Source: Asanoa ishikariensis (GTDB taxonomy: Bacteria > Actinomycetota > Actinomycetes > Mycobacteriales > Micromonosporaceae). From it: a stretch of 64,000 nt of DNA. The position numbers and the translations under genes are program-made. Of the stretch, positions 1 through 8,020 are shown piece after piece. A model generated the notes under the pieces. The model did not search any database and was not told the DNA's origin. It was given only the letters and a program-made list of their open reading frames with translations. The DNA is taken from assembly GCF_900107455.1 (NCBI RefSeq), contig NZ_FNQB01000001.1, positions 930,001-994,000 on the forward strand. Reading direction: 5' to 3'. Position 1 is the first letter of the stretch. Each line of letters opens with the position of its first letter.

Positions 1-2
1 TC

Positions 3-269
3 GCGGTGCACCGCTACCGGATCAGCGGTTCGCACGGCGTGCTAGCGGTCGACGCCCGTAAGCCGGCTCTCCAGGTGCGCACCACGAACACCAACGGTCC
101 GGTGTGGACCGGACCGGGAACGGTCGACGCGCTGCTCGACGTGGTGGCGGCGGGCGTCGCCTCCGGCCGGGCGGCGATCGGCCCCCACGACGCGGTGCAG
201 GCGCAGCGCGTGATCGAAGCCGCGCAGCGATCGATAGAGGCCGGCCAGCCGGTCGAGACAGGGGAGTGA
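3..269 (+). CDS. Gfo/Idh/MocA-family oxidoreductase, C-terminal fragment (cut by window edge)
   Basis: The reading frame is open from the left edge, so this is the last 88 codons or so of a longer gene. The residues resemble the C-terminal part of NAD(P)-dependent Gfo/Idh/MocA sugar or cyclitol dehydrogenases, in which a short amphipathic helix containing AQRVIEAAQRSIEAGQPV closes the protein. The nucleotide-binding half lies outside the window. The stop codon is followed 6 nt later by the next gene, so both probably belong to one transcript and to the catabolic cluster that follows. The family call rests on a short tail and is only moderately safe; the substrate cannot be told. Confidence 0.6.
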   Translation, partial: AVHRYRISGSHGVLAVDARKPALQVRTTNTNGPVWTGPGTVDALLDVVAAGVASGRAAIGPHDAVQAQRVIEAAQRSIEAGQPVETGE

Positions 270-275
270 GCAACG

Positions 276-1121
276 ATGCGACTCGTCACCTACCGCCGCG
301 CCGGCGAGGTGCGCCACGGCCGGCTGACCGACGACGACCGGGTGGTCGAGTTCGGCGACGGTGACCTGGAGGGCTACCTCGACGGCCGCACCGGCGAGAC
401 CGGTCGGCTCGAGGTCGCCGTGGCGGACGTCGAGCTGCTCGCACCGCTGCTGCGTCCCGGCAAGCTGTTGGCGGCGGCCGCGAACTACCAGGACCACGTC
501 ACGGAGTCCGGTGCCGAGCCGCTGGACAAGACGCGACTGAGCCCTCGGCTGTTTCTCAAGCCGTCGACCTCGATCGTCGGCCCCGACGCGACGATCCCGC
601 TGCCGGCGGTCAGCTCTGAGGTCGACTGGGAGGCCGAGCTCGCGGTCGTGATCGGCCGCCGGGTGCGCGACATCGCCGAGGCGGACGCGCTCGACGCGGT
701 GGCCGGCTACATGACCTCCAACGACGTCTCCGCCCGGTCGGTCGACTACGGCTTTCCGCGCGACACCGACGACAAGATGGTCTGGTTCTTCGACTGGCTG
801 GCCGGCAAGTGGCTCGACGGCTTCGCGCCGCTCGGGCCCTGGCTGGTCACCGCCGACGAGGTGCCGGACCCGCAGGCGCTGTCGGTGCACCTCGACGTCA
901 ACGGGGTCACCAAACAGACCGGATCTACAAAGGACATGATTTTCAGCGTGGCGGAGCTCGTCGCGCACGCGTCACGACTGATGACCCTCGAGCCCGGTGA
1001 CGTGATCCTCACCGGTACGCCGTCCGGCGTGGGCGCCGCGACGGGTGAATTCCTGAAGGCCGGTGACGTGATGACCGTCGTCGTCGGCCCGCTGGGCCAA
1101 CTCCGCAACACGGTTGCTTAG
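276..1121 (+). CDS. Fumarylacetoacetate hydrolase (FAH) family protein
   Basis: A 281-residue enzyme of the FAH fold, which uses Mg2+ or Mn2+ to cleave C-C bonds or decarboxylate 2-keto acids. Around residues 114-127 the motif EVDWEAELAVVIGR supplies the acidic metal ligands. Near the C terminus the family hallmark LEPGDVILTGTPSGVG is complete. Length is normal for single-domain bacterial members such as acylpyruvases, 2-keto-3-deoxy-sugar-acid dehydratases and oxaloacetate decarboxylases. It sits between an oxidoreductase and a peptide-type ABC importer, so a role late in a catabolic route, acting on a 2-oxo acid, is likely. The exact reaction cannot be assigned from sequence alone. Confidence 0.88.
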   Translation: MRLVTYRRAGEVRHGRLTDDDRVVEFGDGDLEGYLDGRTGETGRLEVAVADVELLAPLLRPGKLLAAAANYQDHVTESGAEPLDKTRLSPRLFLKPSTSIVGPDATIPLPAVSSEVDWEAELAVVIGRRVRDIAEADALDAVAGYMTSNDVSARSVDYGFPRDTDDKMVWFFDWLAGKWLDGFAPLGPWLVTADEVPDPQALSVHLDVNGVTKQTGSTKDMIFSVAELVAHASRLMTLEPGDVILTGTPSGVGAATGEFLKAGDVMTVVVGPLGQLRNTVA

Positions 1122-1147
1122 GCACCGCCCCCACTGAGAGGTCCAAC

Positions 1148-2758
1148 ATGTTCAGAAACCGGATACGGACGGCGGTCGTAGGTCTGACCGTCGCCACTCT
1201 CGCGGTCGCCGGATGCACGGGGCCGTCGACCACCCCCGAAGGCAGCGGCGCGGCCGCGAACAAGGCTCTCAACATCTACCTCTACCAGGAGCCGGCCGGG
1301 GTGTTCAACCCCATGGCTCCGGTCAGTGGTCCCGACGGCCAGGTCATGTCGTTCATCTACGAAGGCCTGCTCGGCGTCGACCCCAGCTACAAGTTGCAGC
1401 CCCGGCTCGCCGAGAGCTACGAGGTCTCGACCGACGCGACGACGTTCACCTTCAAGCTCCGTCAGGGTCTCAAGTGGAGTGACGGCACGCCGTTCACGTC
1501 CAAGGACGTGCTGTTCACCTACAACCTGATGGCGAACCCGAAGACCACCAGCACGACGGCCGGCAACTACAGCGGCGTCGCGGGCGTCACCGACTTCGTC
1601 GGCGGCAAGGCGACCAGCATCTCGGGCTTCACCGCGCCCGACGACAACACTTTCGTCATCAAGGCGACCAAGCCGAACTTCGGCCTGCTGGCGCTGATCG
1701 GCAGCGTGTGGATCCTGCCCGAGCACATCCTGGGCAAGGACAGCCCCGAGGCCGTCGCGAAGAACGAGTTCTTCCGCAAGCCGACCGTGGGCATGGGCCC
1801 GTACACGTTCGTCGAGTACAAGACGAACCAGTACGTGCACGTCACGGCGAACGCGAACTACCGCAGCCCGGCGAAGATCAAGGACGTCTACCTCAAGCCG
1901 ATGACGTCGGACAACGCCACCGCGCAGCTCGGCAACGGCGGCATCGACATCGCCTCGTACTCGCCGACCGACATCGAGACGGTCAGCGGCTTCGGCACCG
2001 TCACCACGCAGGAGAAGCCGGGCGCCGGTTTCGTCCGGATCGCGGTCAACCAGGCGAAGCCGTACTTCAAGGACGCCAAGGTCCGTCAGGCGTTCCTGTA
2101 CGCCCTCGACCGCAAGCAGATCGTGCAGACCGTACTCGCGGGCAAGGCCGAGGTCCGGCTCTCGAACTTCGCCAAGGCCAACGAGCCCGCGGGCCTCAAC
2201 GAGTACGCCCAGGACGTCAACAAGGCCAAGGCGCTGCTGGCCGAGGCGGGCTGGGACAACAACCGCGAGATCGAGCTCCAGTGGGTGCACGGCCAGCGTG
2301 ACCGCGACGCCACCTCGACGATCGTGCAGAGCCAGCTCGCCGCCATCGGCGTCAAAGTGAAGCTGGTCAACATCCAGGCCGCGGAGATCCCCAAGACGTA
2401 CGCCGAGAAGACGTACGACATGGTGCTCTACGGCGGCGGCAACTACGCGGTGGACTCGTCCACGATCAACGGAATCACCGCGTGCGCCAACGCCTACCCG
2501 GCCGGTGGCAACATCAACTACTTCTGCAACGCGCAGCTCGACGAGCTGATGGCGCAGGCCAACTCCACGGCCGACGAGGCCCAGCGCAAGTCGCTCTACG
2601 ACCAGGCGGCGAAGTTGGAGAACGACCAGGCCGACCTGATGTGGCTGTACTCGCCGTACGGTCTGTGGGCCGTCAACAAGAAGGTCCAGGGCTTCCAGGC
2701 GTCGGGCTCGCAGGATGCCCTCTACTGGGACCCGGCGAGCTGGAGCATCACGGGCTGA
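1148..2758 (+). CDS. ABC importer substrate-binding lipoprotein (SBP_bac_5, peptide/nickel type)
   Basis: A 536-residue extracytoplasmic binding protein. The N terminus has a lipoprotein signal ending in the lipobox VAGC, with Cys23 as the lipidated residue, followed by a Ser/Thr/Gly linker. The mature part has features of the DppA/OppA class, including GLKWSDGTPFTSKDV near residue 110 and a C-terminal region rich in aromatic residues. Two permeases and two ATPases follow in order, giving a full Dpp/Opp-type system. Members bind di- and oligopeptides, opines, Ni2+ complexes or glycosides. Next to D-aminoacylase and amidohydrolase genes an N-acyl amino acid or peptide-like ligand is the best guess, but this is inference from context. 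Confidence 0.93.
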   Translation: MFRNRIRTAVVGLTVATLAVAGCTGPSTTPEGSGAAANKALNIYLYQEPAGVFNPMAPVSGPDGQVMSFIYEGLLGVDPSYKLQPRLAESYEVSTDATTFTFKLRQGLKWSDGTPFTSKDVLFTYNLMANPKTTSTTAGNYSGVAGVTDFVGGKATSISGFTAPDDNTFVIKATKPNFGLLALIGSVWILPEHILGKDSPEAVAKNEFFRKPTVGMGPYTFVEYKTNQYVHVTANANYRSPAKIKDVYLKPMTSDNATAQLGNGGIDIASYSPTDIETVSGFGTVTTQEKPGAGFVRIAVNQAKPYFKDAKVRQAFLYALDRKQIVQTVLAGKAEVRLSNFAKANEPAGLNEYAQDVNKAKALLAEAGWDNNREIELQWVHGQRDRDATSTIVQSQLAAIGVKVKLVNIQAAEIPKTYAEKTYDMVLYGGGNYAVDSSTINGITACANAYPAGGNINYFCNAQLDELMAQANSTADEAQRKSLYDQAAKLENDQADLMWLYSPYGLWAVNKKVQGFQASGSQDALYWDPASWSITG

Positions 2759-2831
2759 CCACGAGCACCGCGGTCGGGCTGGTCAACGGCGCCCGGCCCG
2801 ACCGCGGTCCGCACCACCGAAAGGAGTGAGT

Positions 2832-3791
2832 ATGGGCGCATTCTTGGTCCGGCGACTGTCGATCAACGTGCTGGTCTTCTTCCTGATCACCATCGCGATC
2901 TTCGCGTTGGTGCACAAGACACCGGGCGACCCGATCGCTATGCAGATCCCGGCCGACCAGCTCAACTCCGGCAGTGCCGAGTTCATCGCACAGAAGCGGG
3001 CCGAGCTGGGTCTCGACGGTTCGCTGTTGACGCAGTACTGGCACTGGTTGACCAACGCGCTGCACGGCGACCTCGGCTACTCGTTGCTCAACGGGCGACC
3101 GGTGACCGAGGTGCTGGGCGAGCGGGTCGGCCCGACCGTCGAGCTGATGGGCGTCGGCCTGCTCGTCTCCGTGCTGATCGCGTTCCCCCTGGGCATCCTC
3201 GCGGCCCGCCGCCGCAACTCCTGGCTCGACTACGGCGCCACCGTGGTCAGCCTCGGCTCGGTCTCGGTGCCGGTGTTCTTCGTGGCGCTGATCGTGATCT
3301 ACGTGTTCACGCTCAAGTTCCAGTGGTTCCCCTCGTCGGGCATCTCCGACCCGACCAACCCGAGCCTGCTGAACACCCTGCACCACCTGGTCCTACCAGC
3401 GCTGATCCTCGGCTTCGGCAACTCCGGACCCTTCATGCGGTACGTGCGCAGCAGCATGATCACCGAGCTGAGCGCGGACTACGTGCGCACCGCCAACGCC
3501 AAGGGCGCCCCACCGCGCCGGGTCGTGCTGCGGCACGCGTTCCGCAACTCGCTGATCCCGGTGCTCACGGTGATCGCCTCGAACCTGCCGCAGTTGCTCG
3601 CCGGCGCGGTGGTCATCGAGCAGGTCTTCGCCTGGCCGGGCATGGGCCAGCTCGCGGTCAGCTCGGTCAACCAGCACGACTACTCCGTGATCGTCGGCTT
3701 CGCCCTCCTGATCGCGATCCTGGTGCTGATGTCCAACCTGCTCGCCGACGTGCTCTACACGGTCGTCGACCCGAGAGTGAGGCTGCGATGA
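2832..3791 (+). CDS. ABC importer permease (DppB/OppB type)
   Basis: A 319-residue inner-membrane permease with the N-terminal signature of the DppB family (MGAFLVRRLSINVLVFFLIT), six membrane spans and a large extracytoplasmic loop after the first. The cytoplasmic EAA loop that docks onto the ATPase is visible as ADYVRTANAKGAPPRRVVLR. ATG 2832 is chosen over upstream in-frame starts because AAGGAG lies just before it and the conserved N terminus begins there. Its stop overlaps the next start (ATGA), implying translational coupling. It forms the transmembrane channel with the permease encoded at 3788. Confidence 0.94.
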   Translation: MGAFLVRRLSINVLVFFLITIAIFALVHKTPGDPIAMQIPADQLNSGSAEFIAQKRAELGLDGSLLTQYWHWLTNALHGDLGYSLLNGRPVTEVLGERVGPTVELMGVGLLVSVLIAFPLGILAARRRNSWLDYGATVVSLGSVSVPVFFVALIVIYVFTLKFQWFPSSGISDPTNPSLLNTLHHLVLPALILGFGNSGPFMRYVRSSMITELSADYVRTANAKGAPPRRVVLRHAFRNSLIPVLTVIASNLPQLLAGAVVIEQVFAWPGMGQLAVSSVNQHDYSVIVGFALLIAILVLMSNLLADVLYTVVDPRVRLR

Positions 3792-4657
3792 CGGTGTCCG
3801 CGCCGGCCGTTCGAACACCCGCGGGAGCCGCCCTGCGCCGCTTCCGCAAGCACCCGGCGGCCGTGGTCAGCGTGGTGTTCATCGCGCTGGTGGTGCTCGC
3901 CGCGATCTTCGCGCGGCCGCTGTCGGGGCATGACCCTAACGCGATCGACCTGCTCAGCGCCCGGTCCGGCCCATCGGGTGGGCACCTGCTCGGCACCGAC
4001 TCGACCGGCCGGGACGTGCTGTCGCGGCTGCTGTTCGCCGGCCGGATCTCCCTCGGCGTCGGCATCGCGTCCGCCGCGATCGCGGTCGTGATCGGCACCG
4101 TCCTCGGCAGCATCGCGGGCCTGCTCGGCGGCTGGGTCGACGGCCTGGTGATGCGGCTGGCCGACGTCTTCATGTCGTTCCCGTCGCTGGTGGTGATCGT
4201 GGTCGTAGCCGGCATCCTCGGACCCAGCGTGCTCACCATGGTGATCGCGATCGGCCTGTTCCAGTGGCCGGTCTGCGGCCGGATCGTCCGCGGCGTCACG
4301 CTCTCCCTGCGCGAGCAGGAGTTCGTGCTGGCCTCCCGAGCGACCGGCGCGGGTCCACTGTGGCTGATGCGCAAACACATCATCCCGGCCGCCCTGCCGC
4401 CCGTCAGCGTGGTCGCCACGTTGGCCGTCGCGCAGGCCATCGCACTGGAGGCCACCCTGTCCTTCCTCGGTCTCGGTGTGCAACCCCCGGCGGCGAGCTG
4501 GGGCAACATGCTCACGGACGCGCAAAGCCTCACGGTGATCCGCTCGGAGCCCTGGCTGTGGCTGTCACCCGGCATCGCGGTGGCCCTGACAGTGCTGGCG
4601 GTCAACTTCATCGGCGACGGCCTGCGCGACGCCGTCGACCCGAGGTCATCGTCATGA
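3788..4657 (+). CDS. ABC importer permease (DppC/OppC type)
   Basis: A 289-residue second permease of the importer. It has a cytoplasmic Arg-rich N terminus, a first membrane span at about residues 25-45, the OppC-type motif LLGTDSTGRDVLSRLLFAGR, and an EAA loop EQEFVLASRATGAGPLWLMR for coupling to the ATPases. The start codon overlaps the stop of the DppB-type gene and its own stop overlaps the ATPase start, so the subunits are likely made in step. Upstream in-frame codons would add over 150 residues of non-homologous sequence and are rejected. Confidence 0.94.
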   Translation: MTVSAPAVRTPAGAALRRFRKHPAAVVSVVFIALVVLAAIFARPLSGHDPNAIDLLSARSGPSGGHLLGTDSTGRDVLSRLLFAGRISLGVGIASAAIAVVIGTVLGSIAGLLGGWVDGLVMRLADVFMSFPSLVVIVVVAGILGPSVLTMVIAIGLFQWPVCGRIVRGVTLSLREQEFVLASRATGAGPLWLMRKHIIPAALPPVSVVATLAVAQAIALEATLSFLGLGVQPPAASWGNMLTDAQSLTVIRSEPWLWLSPGIAVALTVLAVNFIGDGLRDAVDPRSSS

Positions 4658-5748
4658 CGGCCGAGCAGATTCCCGGGGCTGCGGCGGCGTCCGTGCCCGG
4701 GGCGGCGTCCGCGCCAGGGGCTGCGGCAGCGTCCGTGCCCGGGGCGGCGCCCGCGGCAGCGCAGCGGGTCGGCGAGGCGCCGTTGCTGCGCATCGACGGG
4801 CTGAGTGTCGACTTCCACACCGACGACGGGGTGGTGCACGCCGTAACCGACGTCAGCCTCGAGGTCGTGGCCGGGGAGATCGTTGCGATTGTTGGTGAGT
4901 CCGGGTCCGGGAAGACCGTGACCGCGATGTCCGTGCTGCGGCTGTTGCCTAAGGCCGCCGAGGTCAGTGCCGACGCGATCGCCTTCCGGGGCACGGATCT
5001 GCGGACGCTGTCCGGCTCTGAGCTTCGGAAGGTCCGTGGTGGGCCGGTCGGGATGATCTTCCAGGATCCGATGACCGCGTTGAACCCGGTGATGACCATC
5101 GGTGCCCAGGTCGCCGAGGCGGTGGTGCTGCACCAGGCCCGGTCGGACAAGAAGGCCGCCTGGCAGCGGGCCGTCGAGCTGCTCCGGCTGGTCGGGGTGC
5201 CGGACCCGGCCGAGCGGGTCAAGCAGTACCCGCACGAGTTCTCCGGTGGCATGCGCCAGCGGGCGATGATCGCGATGGCGATCGCCAACGACCCGGATCT
5301 GATCATCGCCGACGAGCCGACCACCGCGCTCGACGTGACGATCCAGGCGCAGGTGTTGGCGCTGCTCAAGAAGGCACAGGCGGAGACCGGCGCGGCGACC
5401 ATCCTGATCACCCACGACCTGGGCATCGTCGCCGAGCTCGCGGACCGGGTCGTCGTCATGTACGCCGGCCGCGTGGTCGAGACGGCCGGCGTGGGTGAGC
5501 TCTTTGCGACGCCCCGGCATCCGTACACGAAGGGTCTGCTGGCCAGCCTGCCCCGGATGGACGTCGACGTCGACCAGCTCGACCCGATCCCCGGCAACCC
5601 GCCGAACATGGCCGACCCGCCCGCCGGCTGCGCGTTCCATCCCCGTTGCCCGCTGGCCCGCGACAAGTGCCTGACCGACCGGCCGCCGTTGCTGGCGATC
5701 GGTGCCGGACGGACGAGCGCCTGCCACTTCAGTGAGGAGTTGGCATGA
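4654..5748 (+). CDS. ABC importer ATPase (DppD/OppD type) with repetitive Ala/Pro/Gly N terminus
   Basis: A 364-residue ATPase that powers the importer. Walker A GESGSGKT, signature FSGGMRQR and Walker [10 protein letters not shown] are intact, and the C-terminal oligopeptide-transporter extension carries the Cys cluster GCAFHPRCP. The odd part is the first 40 or so residues: an Ala/Pro/Gly/Ser tract made of two imperfect 14-residue units (a 42-bp DNA repeat at roughly 4674-4755) before the normal start of the family at [10 protein letters not shown] later start is possible, but no strong alternative ribosome-binding site is visible and the ATG overlaps the upstream stop as elsewhere in this operon. 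Confidence 0.93.
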   Translation: MTAEQIPGAAAASVPGAASAPGAAAASVPGAAPAAAQRVGEAPLLRIDGLSVDFHTDDGVVHAVTDVSLEVVAGEIVAIVGESGSGKTVTAMSVLRLLPKAAEVSADAIAFRGTDLRTLSGSELRKVRGGPVGMIFQDPMTALNPVMTIGAQVAEAVVLHQARSDKKAAWQRAVELLRLVGVPDPAERVKQYPHEFSGGMRQRAMIAMAIANDPDLIIADEPTTALDVTIQAQVLALLKKAQAETGAATILITHDLGIVAELADRVVVMYAGRVVETAGVGELFATPRHPYTKGLLASLPRMDVDVDQLDPIPGNPPNMADPPAGCAFHPRCPLARDKCLTDRPPLLAIGAGRTSACHFSEELA

Positions 5749-6740
5749 CGAGCCTGTTGAAGGTCGAGGGGCTGCACAAGCACTTTCCGATCCGGCGTGG
5801 CGTGCTGCGGCGGCAGGTCGGTGAGATCCGGGCCGTCGACGGTGTCGACCTCGAGCTGGAGACCGGCGAGACGCTGAGCCTGGTCGGCGAGTCCGGCTGC
5901 GGAAAGTCGACCACCGGCCGGCTGCTGGTCCGGCTGCTGGAGCCGACCGCCGGGAAGATCCTCTTCGAGGGGGCCGACCTGGCCACGCTGTCCCAGCGGG
6001 AGCTGCGGGCCAAGCGGCAGGCGATCCAGATCATGTTCCAGGACCCGTACGCGTCGCTGTCGCCCCGGATGACCGTGCAGGAGATCGTCGCCGAGCCACT
6101 GCGGGTGCAGGGCCGTTACGCCGATGCGGGCGCCGACCGCGTGCGCGAGCTGCTGGAGCTGGTCGGGCTGCGGCCCGAGCACTCCCGGCGCTACGCGCAC
6201 GAGTTCTCCGGCGGGCAGCGGCAGCGGATCGGGCTGGCCCGGGCGCTCGCGCTCAACCCGCGGCTGCTGGTGCTCGACGAGCCGGTCAGCGCGCTGGACG
6301 TGTCGGTACAGGCCCAGGTGATCAACCAGCTTCGCGGGCTGCAGGACCGGCTCGGGCTGGCCTACGTGTTCATCTCGCACAACCTGTCGGTCGTGCGGCA
6401 CATCTCGCACCGGGTCGCGGTGATGTACCTGGGCTCCATCGTGGAGGTCGGCAGCCGCGCCGACATCTTCACCGCGCCGACCCACCCGTACACGCAGGCG
6501 CTGTTGTCCGCCATCCCCGTGCCCGACCCTGTCGGCCGCGACGAGCGTGACCGGATCACGCTGGCCGGAGACGTACCCAGTCCGAGTAACCCACCGACCG
6601 GTTGTCGGTTCCGCACGCGGTGCTGGAAGGCTCAGGATGTGTGCGCGCAGGAGGCGCCCCCGCTGATCGACCGGATCGGCGTGGGCCACCCCAGCGCGTG
6701 TCATTTCCCCGAGGTTCCAGCCACCGTCGGCGGCGCGTAG
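5745..6740 (+). CDS. ABC importer ATPase (DppF/OppF type)
   Basis: A 331-residue partner ATPase. Walker A GESGCGKS, signature FSGGQRQR and Walker [13 protein letters not shown] are all present, and the C-terminal extension has the Cys pattern GCRFRTRCW typical of OppF/DppF. The start overlaps the DppD-type stop by 4 nt. Together with the preceding ATPase it forms the heterodimeric motor for the permease pair. The regulator that follows 11 nt downstream is probably on the same transcript. Confidence 0.94.
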   Translation: MTSLLKVEGLHKHFPIRRGVLRRQVGEIRAVDGVDLELETGETLSLVGESGCGKSTTGRLLVRLLEPTAGKILFEGADLATLSQRELRAKRQAIQIMFQDPYASLSPRMTVQEIVAEPLRVQGRYADAGADRVRELLELVGLRPEHSRRYAHEFSGGQRQRIGLARALALNPRLLVLDEPVSALDVSVQAQVINQLRGLQDRLGLAYVFISHNLSVVRHISHRVAVMYLGSIVEVGSRADIFTAPTHPYTQALLSAIPVPDPVGRDERDRITLAGDVPSPSNPPTGCRFRTRCWKAQDVCAQEAPPLIDRIGVGHPSACHFPEVPATVGGA

Positions 6741-6751
6741 GAGAGTCCACA

Positions 6752-7603
6752 ATGCCGAGAGCAACCCGCATCTCCGTCGACGACGCCAAGCCGGCGTCGG
6801 CCAACTACCACGCCAACGCCCTCGCCCGCGGCCTCGCGCTGCTGGAGATGCTGGCGGCGGCACCCGATCCACTGACGCTCACCGAGTTCAGCGACGCGAC
6901 CGCGCTGCCGAAGAGCACGCTCGTGCGCCTGCTCGCGGTGTTGTCCGAAATGGAATATCTCGTCCGGGTAGACGACCGACCGTCGTACCGGCTCGGCCAC
7001 AAGGTTCAACGGCTGGCCGCCGCGTACGTGTCCAACCTGGACCTGACGGTGGTCGCCGAGCGCTACCTTCAGCCGGTCGCCGAGCAGACCGGGCAGACCG
7101 CCAACCTCGGCGTGCTCGACGGTGACCAGGTGTTGCACATCTGTGTCGCCGAGCCGGACCGGCCGCTGCGGTTCACTAGCTCGCTGGGCGCGCGCGACCA
7201 CACGTACGCCACCGGTCTGGGCAAGGTGCTGCTCTCCGCGCTGCCGGACGACCAGGTCGCCGCGGCCGTGCCGGCCGAGCCGTTCGCGGCCTTCACCGAT
7301 AGCACCATGACCACGCTGGCCGACCTGCGCAAAGACCTGAAGAAGGTGGCCCGGCGCGGCTTCGCGCTCGACGACAGCGAGCGCAGTGTCGGCTTGCGGT
7401 GCGTCGCGGTGCCGGTGCGGATCGACGGTGACTGCCTGGCCGCGATCAGCGTCTCCGGCCCGTCGGGCGAGTTCAGCACGGCCAAGCAGCAGGTCTACGT
7501 CGCCGCGTTGGATGAGGCCGCCAAGGCGGTGACCGACGACCCGGACTTCGTCACGGCGCTGCGCATCGTGCACCGTTCCCTCCGGGTCGCCGGTCGCCCA
7601 TGA
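6752..7603 (+). CDS. IclR-family transcriptional regulator
   Basis: A 283-residue regulator. The N-terminal winged helix (residues 15-75) carries the recognition region LPKSTLVRLLAVL, and the C-terminal IclR effector domain contains the conserved stretch ATGLGKVLLSALPDD. IclR proteins usually bind palindromic operators and sense small organic acids. Two such palindromes lie in this cluster, between ridA and the deacylase and upstream of the PIG-L gene, and none is obvious before the importer, so control of the downstream catabolic genes by this protein is a direct prediction. ATG 6752 fits the family length; upstream in-frame codons lie inside the ATPase gene. Confidence 0.92.
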   Translation: MPRATRISVDDAKPASANYHANALARGLALLEMLAAAPDPLTLTEFSDATALPKSTLVRLLAVLSEMEYLVRVDDRPSYRLGHKVQRLAAAYVSNLDLTVVAERYLQPVAEQTGQTANLGVLDGDQVLHICVAEPDRPLRFTSSLGARDHTYATGLGKVLLSALPDDQVAAAVPAEPFAAFTDSTMTTLADLRKDLKKVARRGFALDDSERSVGLRCVAVPVRIDGDCLAAISVSGPSGEFSTAKQQVYVAALDEAAKAVTDDPDFVTALRIVHRSLRVAGRP

Positions 7604-7608
7604 GCCGC

Positions 7609-7986
7609 TCAGCCCACGTAGGCGATCGCCTCGATCTCCACGCGTACGTCGGGGTGGCCGAACGCGACCACCACCGTCGTGCGGGCCGGCGGCGCCTCCG
7701 GGAAGCGGCGCCGGTAGATCTCGTTGAACGGCGCGAACAGGATCGCGTTGGACAGGAACGCGCCGATCTTGACGATCTGGTCGGGACGCGCGCCGGCCGA
7801 GGCCAGCACCGCCTCCACGTTGTCCAATGTGCTCTCCACCTCGCGGGCGAAGTCGCCGATGAAGACCTTGTTCTCGTGGTCGGTGGCGATCTGGCCGGAG
7901 ACGAAGACGAAGTCGCCCGCCTTGACGGCGGGGGACAGCGGCACGGTCGGTGCGGGGAGCCCCTCGGGGTGGAACCTCTCGATCAT
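7609..7986 (-). CDS. RidA (YjgF/UK114) family enamine/imine deaminase
   Basis: A 125-residue protein of the Rid family, which hydrolyses reactive 2-aminoacrylate-type enamines released by PLP enzymes. The catalytic Arg is seen in PPARTTVVV and the supporting Glu in VEIEAIA, so it looks competent. It converges with the IclR gene (5-nt gap) and diverges from the deacylase, with only 34 nt between the two start codons and an IclR-like operator inside them. ATG 7986 is preferred; an in-frame ATG at 8004 lies within the palindrome. Its presence fits a D-serine/threonine-type PLP enzyme in the same cluster that would release enamines. Confidence 0.9.
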   Translation of the reverse strand: MIERFHPEGLPAPTVPLSPAVKAGDFVFVSGQIATDHENKVFIGDFAREVESTLDNVEAVLASAGARPDQIVKIGAFLSNAILFAPFNEIYRRRFPEAPPARTTVVVAFGHPDVRVEIEAIAYVG

Positions 7987-7993
7987 TGGCACA

Positions 7994-8008
7994 TGGAACC
8001 ACATTCCA
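7994..8008. promoter_or_regulatory. Predicted IclR-type operator 1
   Basis: The 15-mer TGGAACCACATTCCA is a perfect 5-5-5 palindrome, or 17 bp with one more A/T pair on each side. It matches the general form of IclR-family operators (TGGAA-N5-TTCCA). It occupies the middle of the 34-nt gap between the divergent ridA and deacylase start codons, so a bound protein would affect both promoters. Confidence 0.75.
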
Positions 8009-8020
8009 TTCGAGCTGCCC

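Noticed and set aside
3667-6872. Two long minus-strand frames (686 and 754 codons) across the ABC importer genes
   Set aside because: They lie antisense to permease and ATPase genes with intact motifs and show the amino-acid skew expected of shadow frames.
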